DNA of 64,000 nt from Purpureocillium takamizusanense (Eukaryota > Ascomycota > Sordariomycetes > Hypocreales > Ophiocordycipitaceae): the NCBI RefSeq assembly GCF_022605165.1, contig NC_063074.1:1391501-1455500 (forward strand), written 5' to 3'. The translations under genes were made by a program, and so were the position numbers. Below are positions 21,747 through 32,737 of this stretch, one piece after another. Position 1 is the first letter of the stretch, and each line of letters begins with the position of its first letter. The notes under the pieces are model-generated. The model did not search any database. It was given only the letters and a program-made list of their open reading frames with translations, and had not been told where the DNA came from.

Positions 21747-23407
21747 ATGCATCGCGGCGCCAACATCCTGGCTTCGTCGGCCACAGGGCTGATGCTGCTG
21801 CTGCTGCTGGCGGTCGCTCCCCCGCCGGCCTCGGCAGGCCTGTATCCCGGCATCACCGCCGACAACCACACCTGCGCTCTCGGTGCGTGGCCGTCCCGTT
21901 CCCCGCATTCCGCAAGAGACGACGAGAATGGGCCTTTTACGCCCAGAATACTGACTGAGAGTGGGCGGCTTTCCGTCTTCTTCGTCTGCTATTAGTCGAC
22001 CCCGTCCTGTCGTGCTCCTGCAAGGCCACGCCCGGCAAGGTCGCCGACACGTGCTGCACGGAAACGTACGGCGGGCTGCTGGTAATGACTTCCTACCTAC
22101 CTTACCTATCGATACCTGAGAAGTCACGCTCTGCTCTGGAGTTCTGGACTGATGTTGACAATGGCGGTGGCGGTGGTCGATGAGTAGGTTGCCACGCAAA
22201 TCTGGAACACCTTTACCGGCCTCGAGAGCAAGGGCCAGATTTATCCCAAGGACCATTGGACCATTCACGGCCTCTGGCCCGGTACGTCTCGATTTATCTC
22301 CTCCTCCTCCTCCTCCTCCTCCTCCTCTCTCATACGTCTTCATTGCAATTGCTTACACGCAATTGACCACAACTAGATTTCTGCAACGGCAAGTCCACGT
22401 CCCCGCTCCTTCCTTCCCAAGCAGGGCTCACGCTCGCCACCTCACCGAGATCTAACCTCCTCCCTGCCCCCTCCAGGCTCCTACACTCAGTACTGCGACC
22501 TGAGGTGAGTCTTGCTAGACCCCCCAACCCCAGGCGACGGCATCACAGTCCAAGCGCATAGGTCAGTAGCCGCTGAACACTCCGTCAAAAACAGCCGCCA
22601 ATATGACCCCAAGCCCGCGCCCAACACCACCGACGGCACCCCCCACGGCGTCCCCGTCCCGCCCTACGCCGGCGAGCCCATCGACGCTTGGTTCGCGCCA
22701 CACGGCAAGCTCGACCTCCTCGCGTACATGAACCGCTACTGGGTCAGCCAGTACGACCCCAACTGGGTCTTTTGGGCCCACGAGTTCTCCAAGCACGCCA
22801 CCTGCTATTCCACCTTTCAGACCGAGTGCTACGTACGTGTCCCCGTCCGTCTCTTTGAAGCTCCTTATTACACCGAGATTTGCCCCCTTCCCCCCCCTGC
22901 CCCTTTCATATACTTGTATATATGTATGTGGTCCGTTGAGTTTGTGTCTAACGCTCTGGCCTCGTCCTCTTCCTGGCCGCCACTTCACAGGGCCCCAAGG
23001 CGACCCCCCACGGAGACCTCTTCGACTTCTTCGAGACCGTCATCCGCTTCCAGCGCGAGCTCCCCACCTTTGACTGGCTCGCCGCCGCCGGCGTCCGCCC
23101 CTCCAACCGCACGGCCTACACCCTGTCCCGCATCCAGGGCGCCCTGACGCGCGGGTTCGACGGCCTCGTCCCCTTCCTCGGCTGCTCCGGCCCCCGATAC
23201 AACGAGACCGACGCCGGCAGGGGCTCCGGCGACGCCGGCCGCACCGTCCTCGGCGAGGTGTGGTACTACTACCACGTCTACGGCCGCCCTCAGGAGGCGC
23301 ACGCCAAGAAGCTGGCCGCGGATGCCGCCGGCGGCAGCCTGTCGACCTGCGCCAAGGCCAAGGACGCCGTCTGGTACTATGAGCGGTCCCAGGGCAGCGA
23401 GCACTAG
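21747..23407 (+). CDS. Secreted ribonuclease T2
   Basis: Seven exons (21747-21882, 21996-22081, 22188-22281, 22377-22388, 22477-22504, 22595-22832, 22991-23407) give 336 aa. RNase T2 enzymes cleave single-stranded RNA in the secretory pathway, vacuole or outside the cell. A leucine-rich signal peptide covers about residues 1-30. Both catalytic segments are intact: CAS I WTIHGLWP (H101) and CAS II WAHEFSKHATC (H181, H186). Several paired cysteines and N-glycosylation sequons (NTT, NRT, NET) fit secretion. Exon 4 is only 12 nt (encoding DFCN plus part of G) and is needed to complete the family stretch WPDFCNGSYTQYCD. The following intron appears to begin GCAAGT rather than GT. Intron 3 contains a CTC microsatellite. 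The gene converges on SEC62 at 240 bp. Confidence 0.93.
22298..22326 (+). repeat. CTC microsatellite in intron 3 of RNase T2
   Basis: About nine CTC units just after the donor side of the intron. Confidence 0.85.
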
Positions 23408-23647
23408 ACGAGGCGGCGCGTGCCCAGACAAACGAGGAAAAGCGGCCAAACGACAGTCGCATCTAGACCTGTAGATGAACACTTCACTCATTCTGCTACC
23501 GTGACATGATGCTATACATGGAAAGACCCTCCCCTTCCACTTGTGACACTCTGTGTTTGCTCCGACCCAAACGCCGACCTCCAAGACAAGACACATGTCT
23601 CTCCACTGCCGCCATTTTCGACTCTCCATGCGATCCTCTGCCTCCGC

Positions 23648-25002
23648 TCACTCGTCGTCGTCCAGCTCCTCCACTCTGGGCGCAGCGTAGTTGCGCTGCT
23701 GCGCACCACCCGTCTGAATCTGCGTGTCCGTGCCCGTCGTCGTGGCAGTGGATTCGACCATGCCCGTGGCGGCGGCGAATACATGGTTGGCGCTCGCGGC
23801 GCTCGTGGTACCGCCGCCGGCGCCTCCAACCTTGACCTTCTTCTTGTTCTTCTTCTTGGCCTTTTTCTCTTCGGCAGACTAGACGGCCAATTAGCATTGT
23901 GTATCGGCGAGACACCAACGAGAGAGGACTTAGACGGATAACATACCTCGTGCCAAGCCCACACAGGCCTGAAGCTGTCCATGAACGAGACGTCCTCCCA
24001 GAGGTTGGGATACAGCCAGAGGCCCGGAGGAACGGCAAAGTATGTGATGCAGAAGAGGATGACGCGGAAGATGGCCATGACGAAGAAGAGACCGAGCAGA
24101 CAGAGAAGTCCCCAACTGAGGTAGTAGACGCCCTGGCGCAGCTTGAGGGGCCAGAGCGGGTACAGGACGATGATGAAGATGAGGACGAGGGCGAGAGCGG
24201 CGTAGAGCTGGCGCTTGATCTGGCTGCCTTCGTAGAACCAGCAGTAGTACATGTCTTCCTGAGCCTCCTGTTGCTGCTCGATGCGGACATTCCACTGGCC
24301 CTTTACGCGCTTGGGCTTCTTGCCGTTGGGCCCGGCTTGGGGCTCGAGCTTGGTGACGCGAAGGGCGAGCACACTCAGGGGCAGGAGCTTGAAGGTGTTT
24401 TCCAGCGAGGCTCGGTCCTTGATCTCGGGAAGAAGAGGGTTCTTCTTGCGGGCCCGTTCGTAAGCAGGCGACTGGAGGGCGCGCAGAGCACGTTTGACTG
24501 CACCTATTAGCATTGCAACGTCCACGAGAGCGGGCTGATGGGGTCGCTTACCCTTGAACATGTCCTTGCGTTCGCCGTTGAGAATGACGGTGCGCGGCTT
24601 CAGGTCCTGGCCCTTGAGGAACTTGGCGACAGCGATGGCCTTGGGGTTCGCGGGCCCGGGCTGAATGGGCTGGGGCTGGTTGTTGTGGTGGTGGTGTCCG
24701 TCGTGATCATGGTCATGATCATGGTCGTGATCGTGGTCATGGCCGTGGTCGTGGTTGCAGCCGGGGCCGTGCTGGTGGCCGCCCTGCTGCTGCTGAGCCT
24801 GCATCATGCGCGCCCGCTGCTGCTCCATGGCCTGCTTCTTGATGTGCTCGATGAACTCGGGCACCGACATGCCGGCCTTTTGCGCATCCTCGGCGACGCG
24901 GCGCTGGATCTCGGCGATCTGCTCGGGCGACGGCCGCTGCATGCCGGGTGGCATCTGGCCCGGCGGGGGGAACGGCGGGGTCTGTTGTTGCTGCTCTGAC
25001 AT
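23648..25002 (-). CDS. SEC62: SEC62 post-translational translocation subunit of the ER
   Basis: Minus-strand exons 25002-24552, 24497-23947 and 23878-23648 give 410 aa. Sec62 works with Sec63 and the Sec61 channel in post-translational import of secretory proteins. The conserved cytosolic domain includes KDMFKVKRALRALQSPAYE. Two transmembrane segments lie at about 247-264 and 276-300, followed by the typical PPGLWLYPNLWEDVSFMDSF. The C-terminal tail has a Lys-rich run and ends AAPRVEELDDDE. Residues 76-108 form a striking His/Asp tract. Intron 1 is 54 nt and free of in-frame stops; it has two possible acceptors 6 nt apart (CTAATAG and GTGCAG). I chose the downstream one because it restores FKVKRAL and leaves room for the CTAAT branch site. 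The gene is divergent from MED21. Confidence 0.94.
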
Positions 25003-25577
25003 TGTGAAGGATCTCCGGGCGTCTTCCTCGTCGTCGTTGTTCTATAACCGCCCGTCTGTCGCTTTTTGCGCGAAAGGGGAGGGGATAGGGGCTGCTTCTG
25101 GTCAGGAAGAAGAAAGCAAAGGGGACGAAGACGGTCCTGACAATGAGTGAAACTGCGCGTCCGCTACGCGAGCAGAGACCGGCACGAGCAATTGGACGAG
25201 GCCGACGTGCGAGGGTTTGCAGAGGTCGAGGTGAAGCTGCTTGCTGGCATCATCCAGAAATAGACGGGGCGATAAGGTAAGCAGCCGCGCCTGACAACAG
25301 GGTGTTCACTTCCAATTCCCGTGCGCCAAGGCCCGGGACCTGCCTCCACTGGCCTCCACCCGGCGGCGTTTTGGGGGGCAGATGTGGTCCGAACGCTGGG
25401 CACAGTGAAATGATACAGTGCATGTACATTTGCCGCACCTCCCGAGCCACTTACTGTGAGCCCTTTGACGTCGCCAAACGGAGCTCCGACAAGAGGAGCA
25501 CAGGAGGCAGACCAACACCATCGCGACACTGACTACCGCATTGCGCCTCGCCCTCGCGCAACCGCTGTCTATTCACC
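25003..25577. promoter_or_regulatory. Shared divergent promoter region SEC62 / MED21
   Basis: 575 bp separate the two start codons on opposite strands, so both promoters must lie here. I see no distinct TATA box or coding potential. Confidence 0.6.
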
Positions 25578-26179
25578 ATGGGGGACAGACTCACGCAGCT
25601 GCAGGATGCGGTCGACCAGGTAGGTTGCCCACAAGAGAGAGCACCCGCGCACCCTCCCGCCTGCCCGATTTGCGACACGCGCTGACCGTGACCTCCTCGT
25701 CCTGCAGCTCGCCCAGCAGTTCGTCGCGACGCTGCACTTTACGCACAGCCGGCACGACCTCGAGACTCTTAGTCCCGGCGATAAGGTGCGGGACCTTAAG
25801 CAGGAGCCGCAGCAGAGAGAAGGTGAGAGAGCGCGCGCGCCCTCCCCGACGATCCTTTTACGTGCCAACAGCGTCATCCCTTTCCCCGCCCGGGAAGAAC
25901 GCCAGCTGACCGTGTCCAGTCGACCCGCTCCCCGCCGATGAGTTCCAGGCCGGCCTGCGGGAGCTCTCCAGGGACCTCATTCTCAAGGAGCAGCAGATAG
26001 AGTACCTCATCTCATCGCTCCCCGGACTCGACAACAGCGAAAAGGACCAGGAGAAAAACATCAAGGACCTCGAGGAAGACCTCAAGGCGGCGGAAGCACA
26101 GAGGCAAGAGGCGCTCAAGGAGAGGGACGAGATACTGGCGCAGCTGGACGATGTCATTCGCAGTGTGCGGCGCCCTTGA
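25578..26179 (+). CDS. MED21: Mediator complex subunit 21 (Srb7)
   Basis: Exons 25578-25619, 25708-25822 and 25920-26179 give 138 aa, the usual Med21 length. Med21 pairs with Med7 in the Mediator middle module and is essential for RNA polymerase II transcription. The N-terminus [20 protein letters not shown] is the family signature; the first intron falls inside it, right after VDQ. The C-terminal half (about 60-135) is a Glu/Lys-rich helix suited to a coiled coil. The first exon is 42 nt. Donors are GTAGGT and GTGAGA; acceptors GCAG and CCAG. Convergent with the nucleotidase gene at 215 bp. Confidence 0.94.
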
Positions 26180-26394
26180 CCGGAGGTATGGCAAAGCCCG
26201 GTTTGGGCGTTTCATAATGCATAGCGAGGAGTTCGGAATCGGATTACTGCAAGGGCAGATTGGGAGTCTAGCAACACCACCATGATTGGGCCTTGGGCTC
26301 AAGTCACAACATTGTCTATGTTGAAAAAGGTCTATACCGCCGTCATTAACTACATTACTTATCTATTCATGCCGTCAAAAGTCACTCTTCCTCC

Positions 26395-27287
26395 TCATGA
26401 CGACTTGGACTTGAAGAACTGGGGGTAAATGTCTCGCAATTCTTGCAGGTCACGGATCTGATACTGTGACGCGGGGGCCCTTGGTACGGGCAACCCGTCC
26501 TCGACCAGGTGGGCGGCCGTCCAGCCAAACTCCTTTGCCTTGACGCAATTGGAGTAGGAGTCGTCTGTGCACAAGTCAGCACCGATGCGTAAACGTCACC
26601 AGCCCAGAGAGCACGTACCGACGAAGAAGCAGTCCTCGACCCGCTCCACGCCGGCCTCCCGCATGCCCTTTTTGTACATTTCCTCGTGCGGCTTGCAAAT
26701 CAGGGGCTGCTGGGAGTAGTCACAAAAGGTGAGGCCGTCGAAGAGGTCGTCGATGCCCAGCAGCTTGACGACGCGCTTGCCGTGCGTCACGTAGGCGTTG
26801 GTGAAGAGCCACATGGCCACCTTGGACTTGTCAATGTCCTCGAGCAGCTTGCGCAGCTCGGGGTTCGGCTTGATAATGTCCTGCAGGGGGAGCGCGTCGT
26901 CGACCTTGGCGTTGTAGTCGAGGGGGTCGATTTGGTGGTGGCGCACGAGGCCCTCAATGGCCAGCCCATAGTTGGTGTAATACTCCCTGTGCAGCCTGAC
27001 CGCCTCGTCGAAAGGAATGTCAAGATGCTTGACAAAGTACTGGTCGATGAGCTCCGCCATTATGTCATGAACCCGGGTGCCTGCCCATCAAGTTAGTGTT
27101 CCGTGCGCATGAGTCACATCTCATCGGTGAGCGGCTCACTCCTGGGGTACAGGCAGTTATCGATGTCGCTGGACGTCGCGCGTCAGTTGAGGAGAGTCGC
27201 CTTTAAAGCATTCTGACCAGCTGGGAGGGGGACATACAAGAAGAGCACCGGTTTGCCGGTCTTTGTCCCGTTGACGATGGCGGCCAT
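26395..27287 (-). CDS. SDT1: SDT1/PHM8-type pyrimidine 5'-nucleotidase (HAD family)
   Basis: Minus-strand exons 27287-27238, 27168-27140, 27080-26619 and 26564-26395 give 236 aa. These soluble HAD hydrolases dephosphorylate nucleotides such as UMP and CMP. The nucleophile motif FFDIDNCLYP (D18, D20) is assembled from exons 1 and 2; exon 2 is only 29 nt. Motif II is WLFTNA, the motif III lysine lies in PLICKPHEEMY, and motif IV FVDDSYSNC is rebuilt across the third intron. The start at 27287 (ACCATGG) is good. All introns are canonical GT-AG. The product covers the whole family length. Whether it corresponds to SDT1 or PHM8 cannot be settled, since they share all motifs. Confidence 0.93.
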
Positions 27288-28242
27288 GGTGGCGGCGGTA
27301 TGCGTGGTCGGGTGAGGAACTGGGCAATGACGAGAGAGCGACAACGGTTGCGCTCGATGAAGGCGACACGGACTCGAAGATGAAAGCACACGTCTAGAAA
27401 GTACACCAAAAATGCGCGAAGAATGAGCCAGGTTGGCGGCTGCCCAAGTTGAAATATGTGACTAAGTAGAGATGGGGGATCAAAGGTGTTTGGAAGGAAG
27501 CCGGGGAGTCGACTAGCGTGGAGAGCGAGTAATAGCTAGACGTCGCGGGTTGACAGGCCCCCCGTCGGCGGCGGCAGAGGCCCGAGTTTGCGACGGCGAA
27601 CGGTGGATGGAGGGGCCCAATGACTCTTGCGGCCAGCAGGCACGGGCCGCCTCAAAAGCATGCAGAATTGCGCCCGACTGACAGAGCGGCATGGCAGCAT
27701 GTTTACGACTGGCCTTGCACTTTATAGAAGCAGATTCCGTTACAGCGTACCATAGATGCAATAAGCTGCTACATTGTATAAGGTACCTGAGTACGTATAG
27801 GTTAGTACGTATCATGGCCTGGGCCAATGTTGGTTTCGTTGGCCCGCAATCATATTCCAGAGCCTGCGCCTGCCGCATCGGGCACCGCGCGCTACGGAGT
27901 ACTTGGCACATGGATCCATCCATCCATCCTGCCACAGCTCACCGCCCGAAGTTGTTGCCCCTGGGCCGACTCTCGTCGCGCGCACTTGCACCCTTTACTC
28001 CTGCGACTCTTCGCTAACTAGGCACCGCACGGAGCCAACACCGTCACACACACGTGTCGCTGGAGCTTGTCCATGGCTGAGCTCAAGGCTTCTCGTGCGA
28101 AGCAGTTCATGTCACGGCGCTCATCATTTTTTCCCTCAGCGCGCTCGCTTGTGATACCTCGAGCTTCCACCTGGACCACCCAGGCCTCACGGAGAGCTTC
28201 AAGTGACGCGACGACCGCGTGAGGAGCGGTCCCTCCGCGATC
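27288..28242. promoter_or_regulatory. Divergent region, nucleotidase / disordered protein gene
   Basis: 955 bp between two divergent starts. It includes GTAC-containing AT-richer sequence near 27780-27815. A 140-codon minus-strand frame (27513-27935) has no family features. Confidence 0.5.
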
Positions 28243-30816
28243 ATGGCGCGGGGGAAAGCTTCGAACATGCCGTCCCACGGCGCAGGCTCCATGGCCGGGT
28301 CCGTGGACAAGGACAGAGAAGCCTTCGAGATGCGGCAGTACGAACTGATCCTGCAACTACAGGACACCATCCTCTCTGGTCGGCACCCGACGATCCGGCC
28401 GCCCAAGGATCAGAGTGCTATTATCGCACGGCCCCCAGCTGATGGATATGCTGTGCCGTCGACAGTCACAGATGCTAAGCATGCGAACCGCACAGGCGGC
28501 GCGCAGTCGTCGTCGACGAGTAAAGCCAAGGGCAAAGGGAAGGCCCCGGCTGTGGCGAAAGCGTCCACGTCGAGCGGCACGGGCCCTCTCGCAACGAGGG
28601 CCGTTGAGTTCGATCCGATACTCCTCGAAAAGTCCGAGGAACTGGTGCAGGCCGAGCTGATGCTGCAACGGCAGAGACTCGAGCGAGCCCTGAAAGACGA
28701 AGTGGACCGGCGACGAGGGCCTAGGGCCTCTCAAGCGGAGAAGCAGAACGCAGAGCTTGATCTGTCCGATGTTCTCTCCAAGGCCCAGGCCCTCGTTCCC
28801 GCGGTCCAGGATCCTCCCCCTCCTACTGCTACTGCCACAGCCGCCGCCGCCACTATGCCAGCTGAAGACGGTTTAACTGATAACAAGGACGCTGAAAGTG
28901 ATTCGTTCGATGACGATACCTTTTATTCCTCGCAGCACGAGACACCTCAGTCTCACATGGCTTCTCGAGTTCGCAACGCATCTGAAGCGGCACACAGCCC
29001 GACCGTTGTCGCCCGCGAACCGCCGCCCCCCGCCCAGGCCGCTCCTCAACAACCACCCGGCCAGCAGCCTACCACCCTCCCTGGGCAACCGACCGCGAAT
29101 GCTGTAAGGCGTGTCGACGCCCAGCCTATTTCGCTTGCGAACGCTCCCACGGCCGCTCCCCAACCCCGCGTGGTTCCAGGCCTGAATAATTATATTGGCG
29201 TGGAAGAAGCCTCGACTCGATTCGTTCAAGCCCCAACGAGCGGCGAGCAGAGCTTATCAGACGACTCAGCACACATGGACTACGAGCCCCCGGAAGCCGA
29301 AGACAATATGAGTTGCGTTGCGCAGCGAATCGACTCGTATATGGAGATGCATCCTCCGTCACCGCACATAAGGAGCCATGCTTTACAGCCGCTGGCACCT
29401 CAACCGTCTCAGGTCTCTTTACTGGTTGCCGCTTCCCAGGGCCGGATGCCTCACCAGCAAACCATTCCCCGCACACACGGCACGCCGGCGCAGGTTGCGG
29501 CGCTGCGCAATGAGCACTCCACGGCGACCAGTCCCGACAGCTCATCCCAAGGTGGGAAGGGCTCGGAGAGGAAGAAGGCGAGGAAGAAGAAAAGAAAGGC
29601 AGACCGGCAAGCGCCGGATGCTAACGTCAGTCCCTACATAAAGCCCGAGCCTCGATCTCCGTCGCCCATTTTTGCCCCTGAATACAGGGCAAACAAGCGC
29701 CAGCGACAGGCTCAGGGGCGTGTTGTCGATCTCGAGTATGAGCCGAGATTCGAGCCACCGCCGGCTAACGGCAATGAGGGCCAAGTCCTGACCCGGCCGT
29801 ACAGAGACGAACCCATCCCGCTGGGCTACGAAGGCGCCAGCGTATATCCTCAACGCGCAGCCAGCACGACGTATCTCGGCGAGTCGAGATACGTTCGGCA
29901 GTATGTCGACGACCACAGGATACCAGCCGAGGGCCACCTTAGGAGCTATGGCCCGCAGAGCGCGCTGCCTGTGCAGTATCCTCCGCCCACCGTGGGATAT
30001 GCCTCCCGGCAAGTCCCCCCTCCCCTCGCCGGCGACGGTTATCGAGAGCAGCCGCGACCCTATGGCGAATTCCCAGGAGACCGAGTACGCGTCGCATCCG
30101 ACGGCGAATCGTACGGTGCCCCGCCGGGAGCAGCGCCACCTCGGATGGTAGTGGACGAGTTCGGCCGTGAGTACTATGACCCGGCTCATCCTGCGGTTCA
30201 GCGACCCATGGCTCCCTCGGTGAGTCCCGGAGAACCCGGTGTAGTTTACGAACGGCTACCGCCCCGAACGGCGTCCCGGCAGGCTGGGCTCGAACCCCGC
30301 AGTGATGCCGTCAGGCACAGTGCGCAGGCACCGCCAGCATATGCCGTCATGCCGAGGCGCATTGTGACGCAGCCTGAGTATGCCGGGTATGACTACCGAG
30401 ACACCCATGGACGCGAGTATTCCGCACGGCCAATGGCGCCGCCGGCGGAGTTTGTGGAGGTTGGAGGGCCTCGCGAACGAAGATTCTTTGGAGAAGCGCC
30501 GGGCCACCTAGCCAGGGCTCCAAGCACGATACCGGCGGATGCCGTACGGTACCACGAGATGCCGCCGAGCTACGGGCGCGTGCAGAGCGTGCGGCCTGAG
30601 GTGCCAGTTCGCGAATACGCCGCCAGCGTCCACCCAGACAGCCGCCGCGAGCTTGCCCAGCCCTATGTTAGAAACTATGGCGCGCCGCCCCTCGGCGACT
30701 ATCGCCATTCATCTCATGCCCCGCCTGGCGGCGAGATTGCCTTTATCGAGCGGCCACGTGGCGCGACGCAGGAGATTGTCTACGCGGACGACGCCAGGAG
30801 AGAGATATACCGGTAG
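28243..30816 (+). CDS. Large disordered, probably nuclear protein of unknown function
   Basis: A single exon of 857 aa. I do not recognise the family. The N-terminal ~190 residues look most ordered: EMRQYELILQLQDTIL and a Glu/Arg-rich helix ELMLQRQRLERALKDEVDRR that may form a coiled coil. The rest is low complexity, rich in Pro, Gln, Ala and, after about residue 500, Tyr/Arg/Pro. A basic patch GSERKKARKKKRKAD near residue 450 and a KPEP motif suggest a nuclear protein with possible SUMO sites; this is inference. The start at 28243 is the first ATG (ATCATGG); the frame extends 24 nt upstream only by a GTG. Uniform codon use across 2.57 kb with no stop supports a real gene. A transcriptional or RNA-binding role would be speculation. 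Confidence 0.82.
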   Translation: MARGKASNMPSHGAGSMAGSVDKDREAFEMRQYELILQLQDTILSGRHPTIRPPKDQSAIIARPPADGYAVPSTVTDAKHANRTGGAQSSSTSKAKGKGKAPAVAKASTSSGTGPLATRAVEFDPILLEKSEELVQAELMLQRQRLERALKDEVDRRRGPRASQAEKQNAELDLSDVLSKAQALVPAVQDPPPPTATATAAAATMPAEDGLTDNKDAESDSFDDDTFYSSQHETPQSHMASRVRNASEAAHSPTVVAREPPPPAQAAPQQPPGQQPTTLPGQPTANAVRRVDAQPISLANAPTAAPQPRVVPGLNNYIGVEEASTRFVQAPTSGEQSLSDDSAHMDYEPPEAEDNMSCVAQRIDSYMEMHPPSPHIRSHALQPLAPQPSQVSLLVAASQGRMPHQQTIPRTHGTPAQVAALRNEHSTATSPDSSSQGGKGSERKKARKKKRKADRQAPDANVSPYIKPEPRSPSPIFAPEYRANKRQRQAQGRVVDLEYEPRFEPPPANGNEGQVLTRPYRDEPIPLGYEGASVYPQRAASTTYLGESRYVRQYVDDHRIPAEGHLRSYGPQSALPVQYPPPTVGYASRQVPPPLAGDGYREQPRPYGEFPGDRVRVASDGESYGAPPGAAPPRMVVDEFGREYYDPAHPAVQRPMAPSVSPGEPGVVYERLPPRTASRQAGLEPRSDAVRHSAQAPPAYAVMPRRIVTQPEYAGYDYRDTHGREYSARPMAPPAEFVEVGGPRERRFFGEAPGHLARAPSTIPADAVRYHEMPPSYGRVQSVRPEVPVREYAASVHPDSRRELAQPYVRNYGAPPLGDYRHSSHAPPGGEIAFIERPRGATQEIVYADDARREIYR

Positions 30817-31170
30817 GAAGGGCAGTGAGTGAGACGGCGCCCGGGCAGGAAGCGATGCATGCACCGGTGTTGCGTGATTCATATTCTGAACAAAATATGT
30901 GTGTACAGAATAGCATTTGTGCGAGGCGGCCGGGTTGTCACAGAGATACCCTGAATTTCGAAGTTTGAAGCACGCTTTTTTGAGATGTGTGATACGGCGC
31001 GGGTAGCATGTGTGTTTGTGCACTTCGTCCATGTTCGCAGGCCCTTGGACGTCAGGGAGGGAAACGACCCGCTCCCTCCCAAATGCATGACTGGCAAGTA
31101 ACTATTACGTACACTTGGGGCGGGCCACTCCCCTCTTGCCACCATCGTTCACGGCGCGGCAAGGAAAGCA

Positions 31171-31193
31171 GAGTACGTACGGTACGTATACAC
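31171..31193. repeat. GTAC-rich motif cluster
   Basis: Contains overlapping GTACGTAC and GGTACGTATAC units, partly self-complementary. Confidence 0.7.
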
Positions 31194-31959
31194 TACTAAG
31201 GTCAGCAGGGGCGGAGCTTCAAATAAGATTTCGAACTCGCATCAATGAATGGGACGAGAGACAAGTGTAGAACCGAGGTGGGCTGTGCTTTGGCTCTTCC
31301 ATCTTCTCCTCCAACAAACCGTGTGAGTGGGGGTGGATGGGGGGGATCTGACCAGCAGTTCCTGGGCAAGGCAAGGCCCCGGCCTGCATCACCTTGTTTT
31401 GCTCATCGGCGACGGCGCCGGCGGCAGCGTTTCACGTGCCCGCTGATGTTTTGCGCACGTACTACTAGAGTTAAGCAACGTGTTGGAGGCCCCCCCAACT
31501 CCCCTTTGCTCGCGCTGTGCGACGGCGGTTTGACGGGGCAGGCCCCTTGCTTGCATGGTGTTGTGTTGCGTATCTCGAGGCCCGTGAATCATGGACGTTG
31601 TTGGACCTCCGGAGTACCTACCTCACTTAACTGTGCCTGCTGCGGCGGCGGCGGCGGCACACCTCGACGATTCGACTGGCGGAGTTGGTCTGGGGGGTTG
31701 CTTGGGTTGTTGACACTCGTGCCGTCGCGCCGAGGGAGTCTTGGGAGTTGCGTGTACGTGGAGACGGGCAAACTAGTGGTAGTAGCACTAGGTAGCAAGT
31801 AGGTCGTAGTACGTGCGCAGCAACTCAACGGGCCTCGGATCGGGCCAGTGAGATGGCGCTGCTGTCAACGGAGCATCGTTCGGAGCGCCGGGTGCTTGTC
31901 TACTGTCCATGGCGTCGATGGACTTTACTACTATTGCTGCCTTCGTACCAGGCCGGCAC

Positions 31960-32077
31960 ATGTACGTTAGTAGGTACTAGGTATACCGTAGTAGCGGGAC
32001 GGATGGACGACGCGGGGGGCGAGGGAGGCGGAGCCACGAGGTTTTTAGCTGTACGTAGTACGTACGTGGTGGGTACC
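31960..32077. repeat. GTAC/TAGTA-rich motif cluster
   Basis: Contains GTACGTTAGTAGGTACTAGG, then GTACGTAGTACGTACGT and GGGTACC within about 120 bp. Confidence 0.65.
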
Positions 32078-32703
32078 TTGATAGGAGCTGTGCTCGCGCG
32101 AGGAGGGCATCGGAGAAAAGAGAGACGACGATCCGTGTCTGTCTCGCCTGAAAATAGCAACGGCACGAGATGCGATACGAGGGCCAGAAGGGCAGGGCAG
32201 GCAGTGAGTGGGCTGCGGTCGAACAAGAGAGAGGGAGGAGACAGGGAGAGAAAGAGGTGACTGCTGCATTTTCATTGCATTCCGCAGGCGGTAGTTAGTC
32301 TCCACCCCCTCCCTACTGTTCCCATATGTAACGTGTGTGGGCGCATGAAGTGGTCGGAGCTTTCGAGAAAGAAAGAAATGGACGAGGCATAGAGCGGTGC
32401 GGTGGACGACGTCCTCCTTGTGCTTGTCATCAATGTCCCACGTCCATGGCTATGGCGAGTGCTGCATACCTTGCCTAGCCACGATTGCATGACCTGGCGC
32501 CATCTTCGTACCAGGACCCAACGGGGGTTCACCTCGGGCAGCAAAGGAGCAGCAACAAAGGCGGACAAGACATGACAAAGACAGACTTGTTGCAGCTGCG
32601 GGACACGCTGGCCGCCCGCTACCCAGCCGGCCGGGGACCCGATCCGAACTGCCGGTCGGCCGGACGGACGGGCAGATGGCTGAAGCGCTGCAGCCGGCAG
32701 AAC

Positions 32704-32705
32704 GG

Positions 32706-32735
<30 letters not shown>
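32704..32735 (+). repeat. (GGCA)8 microsatellite
   Basis: Eight perfect GGCA units followed by GGCT. Confidence 0.9.
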
Positions 32736-32737
<2 letters not shown>

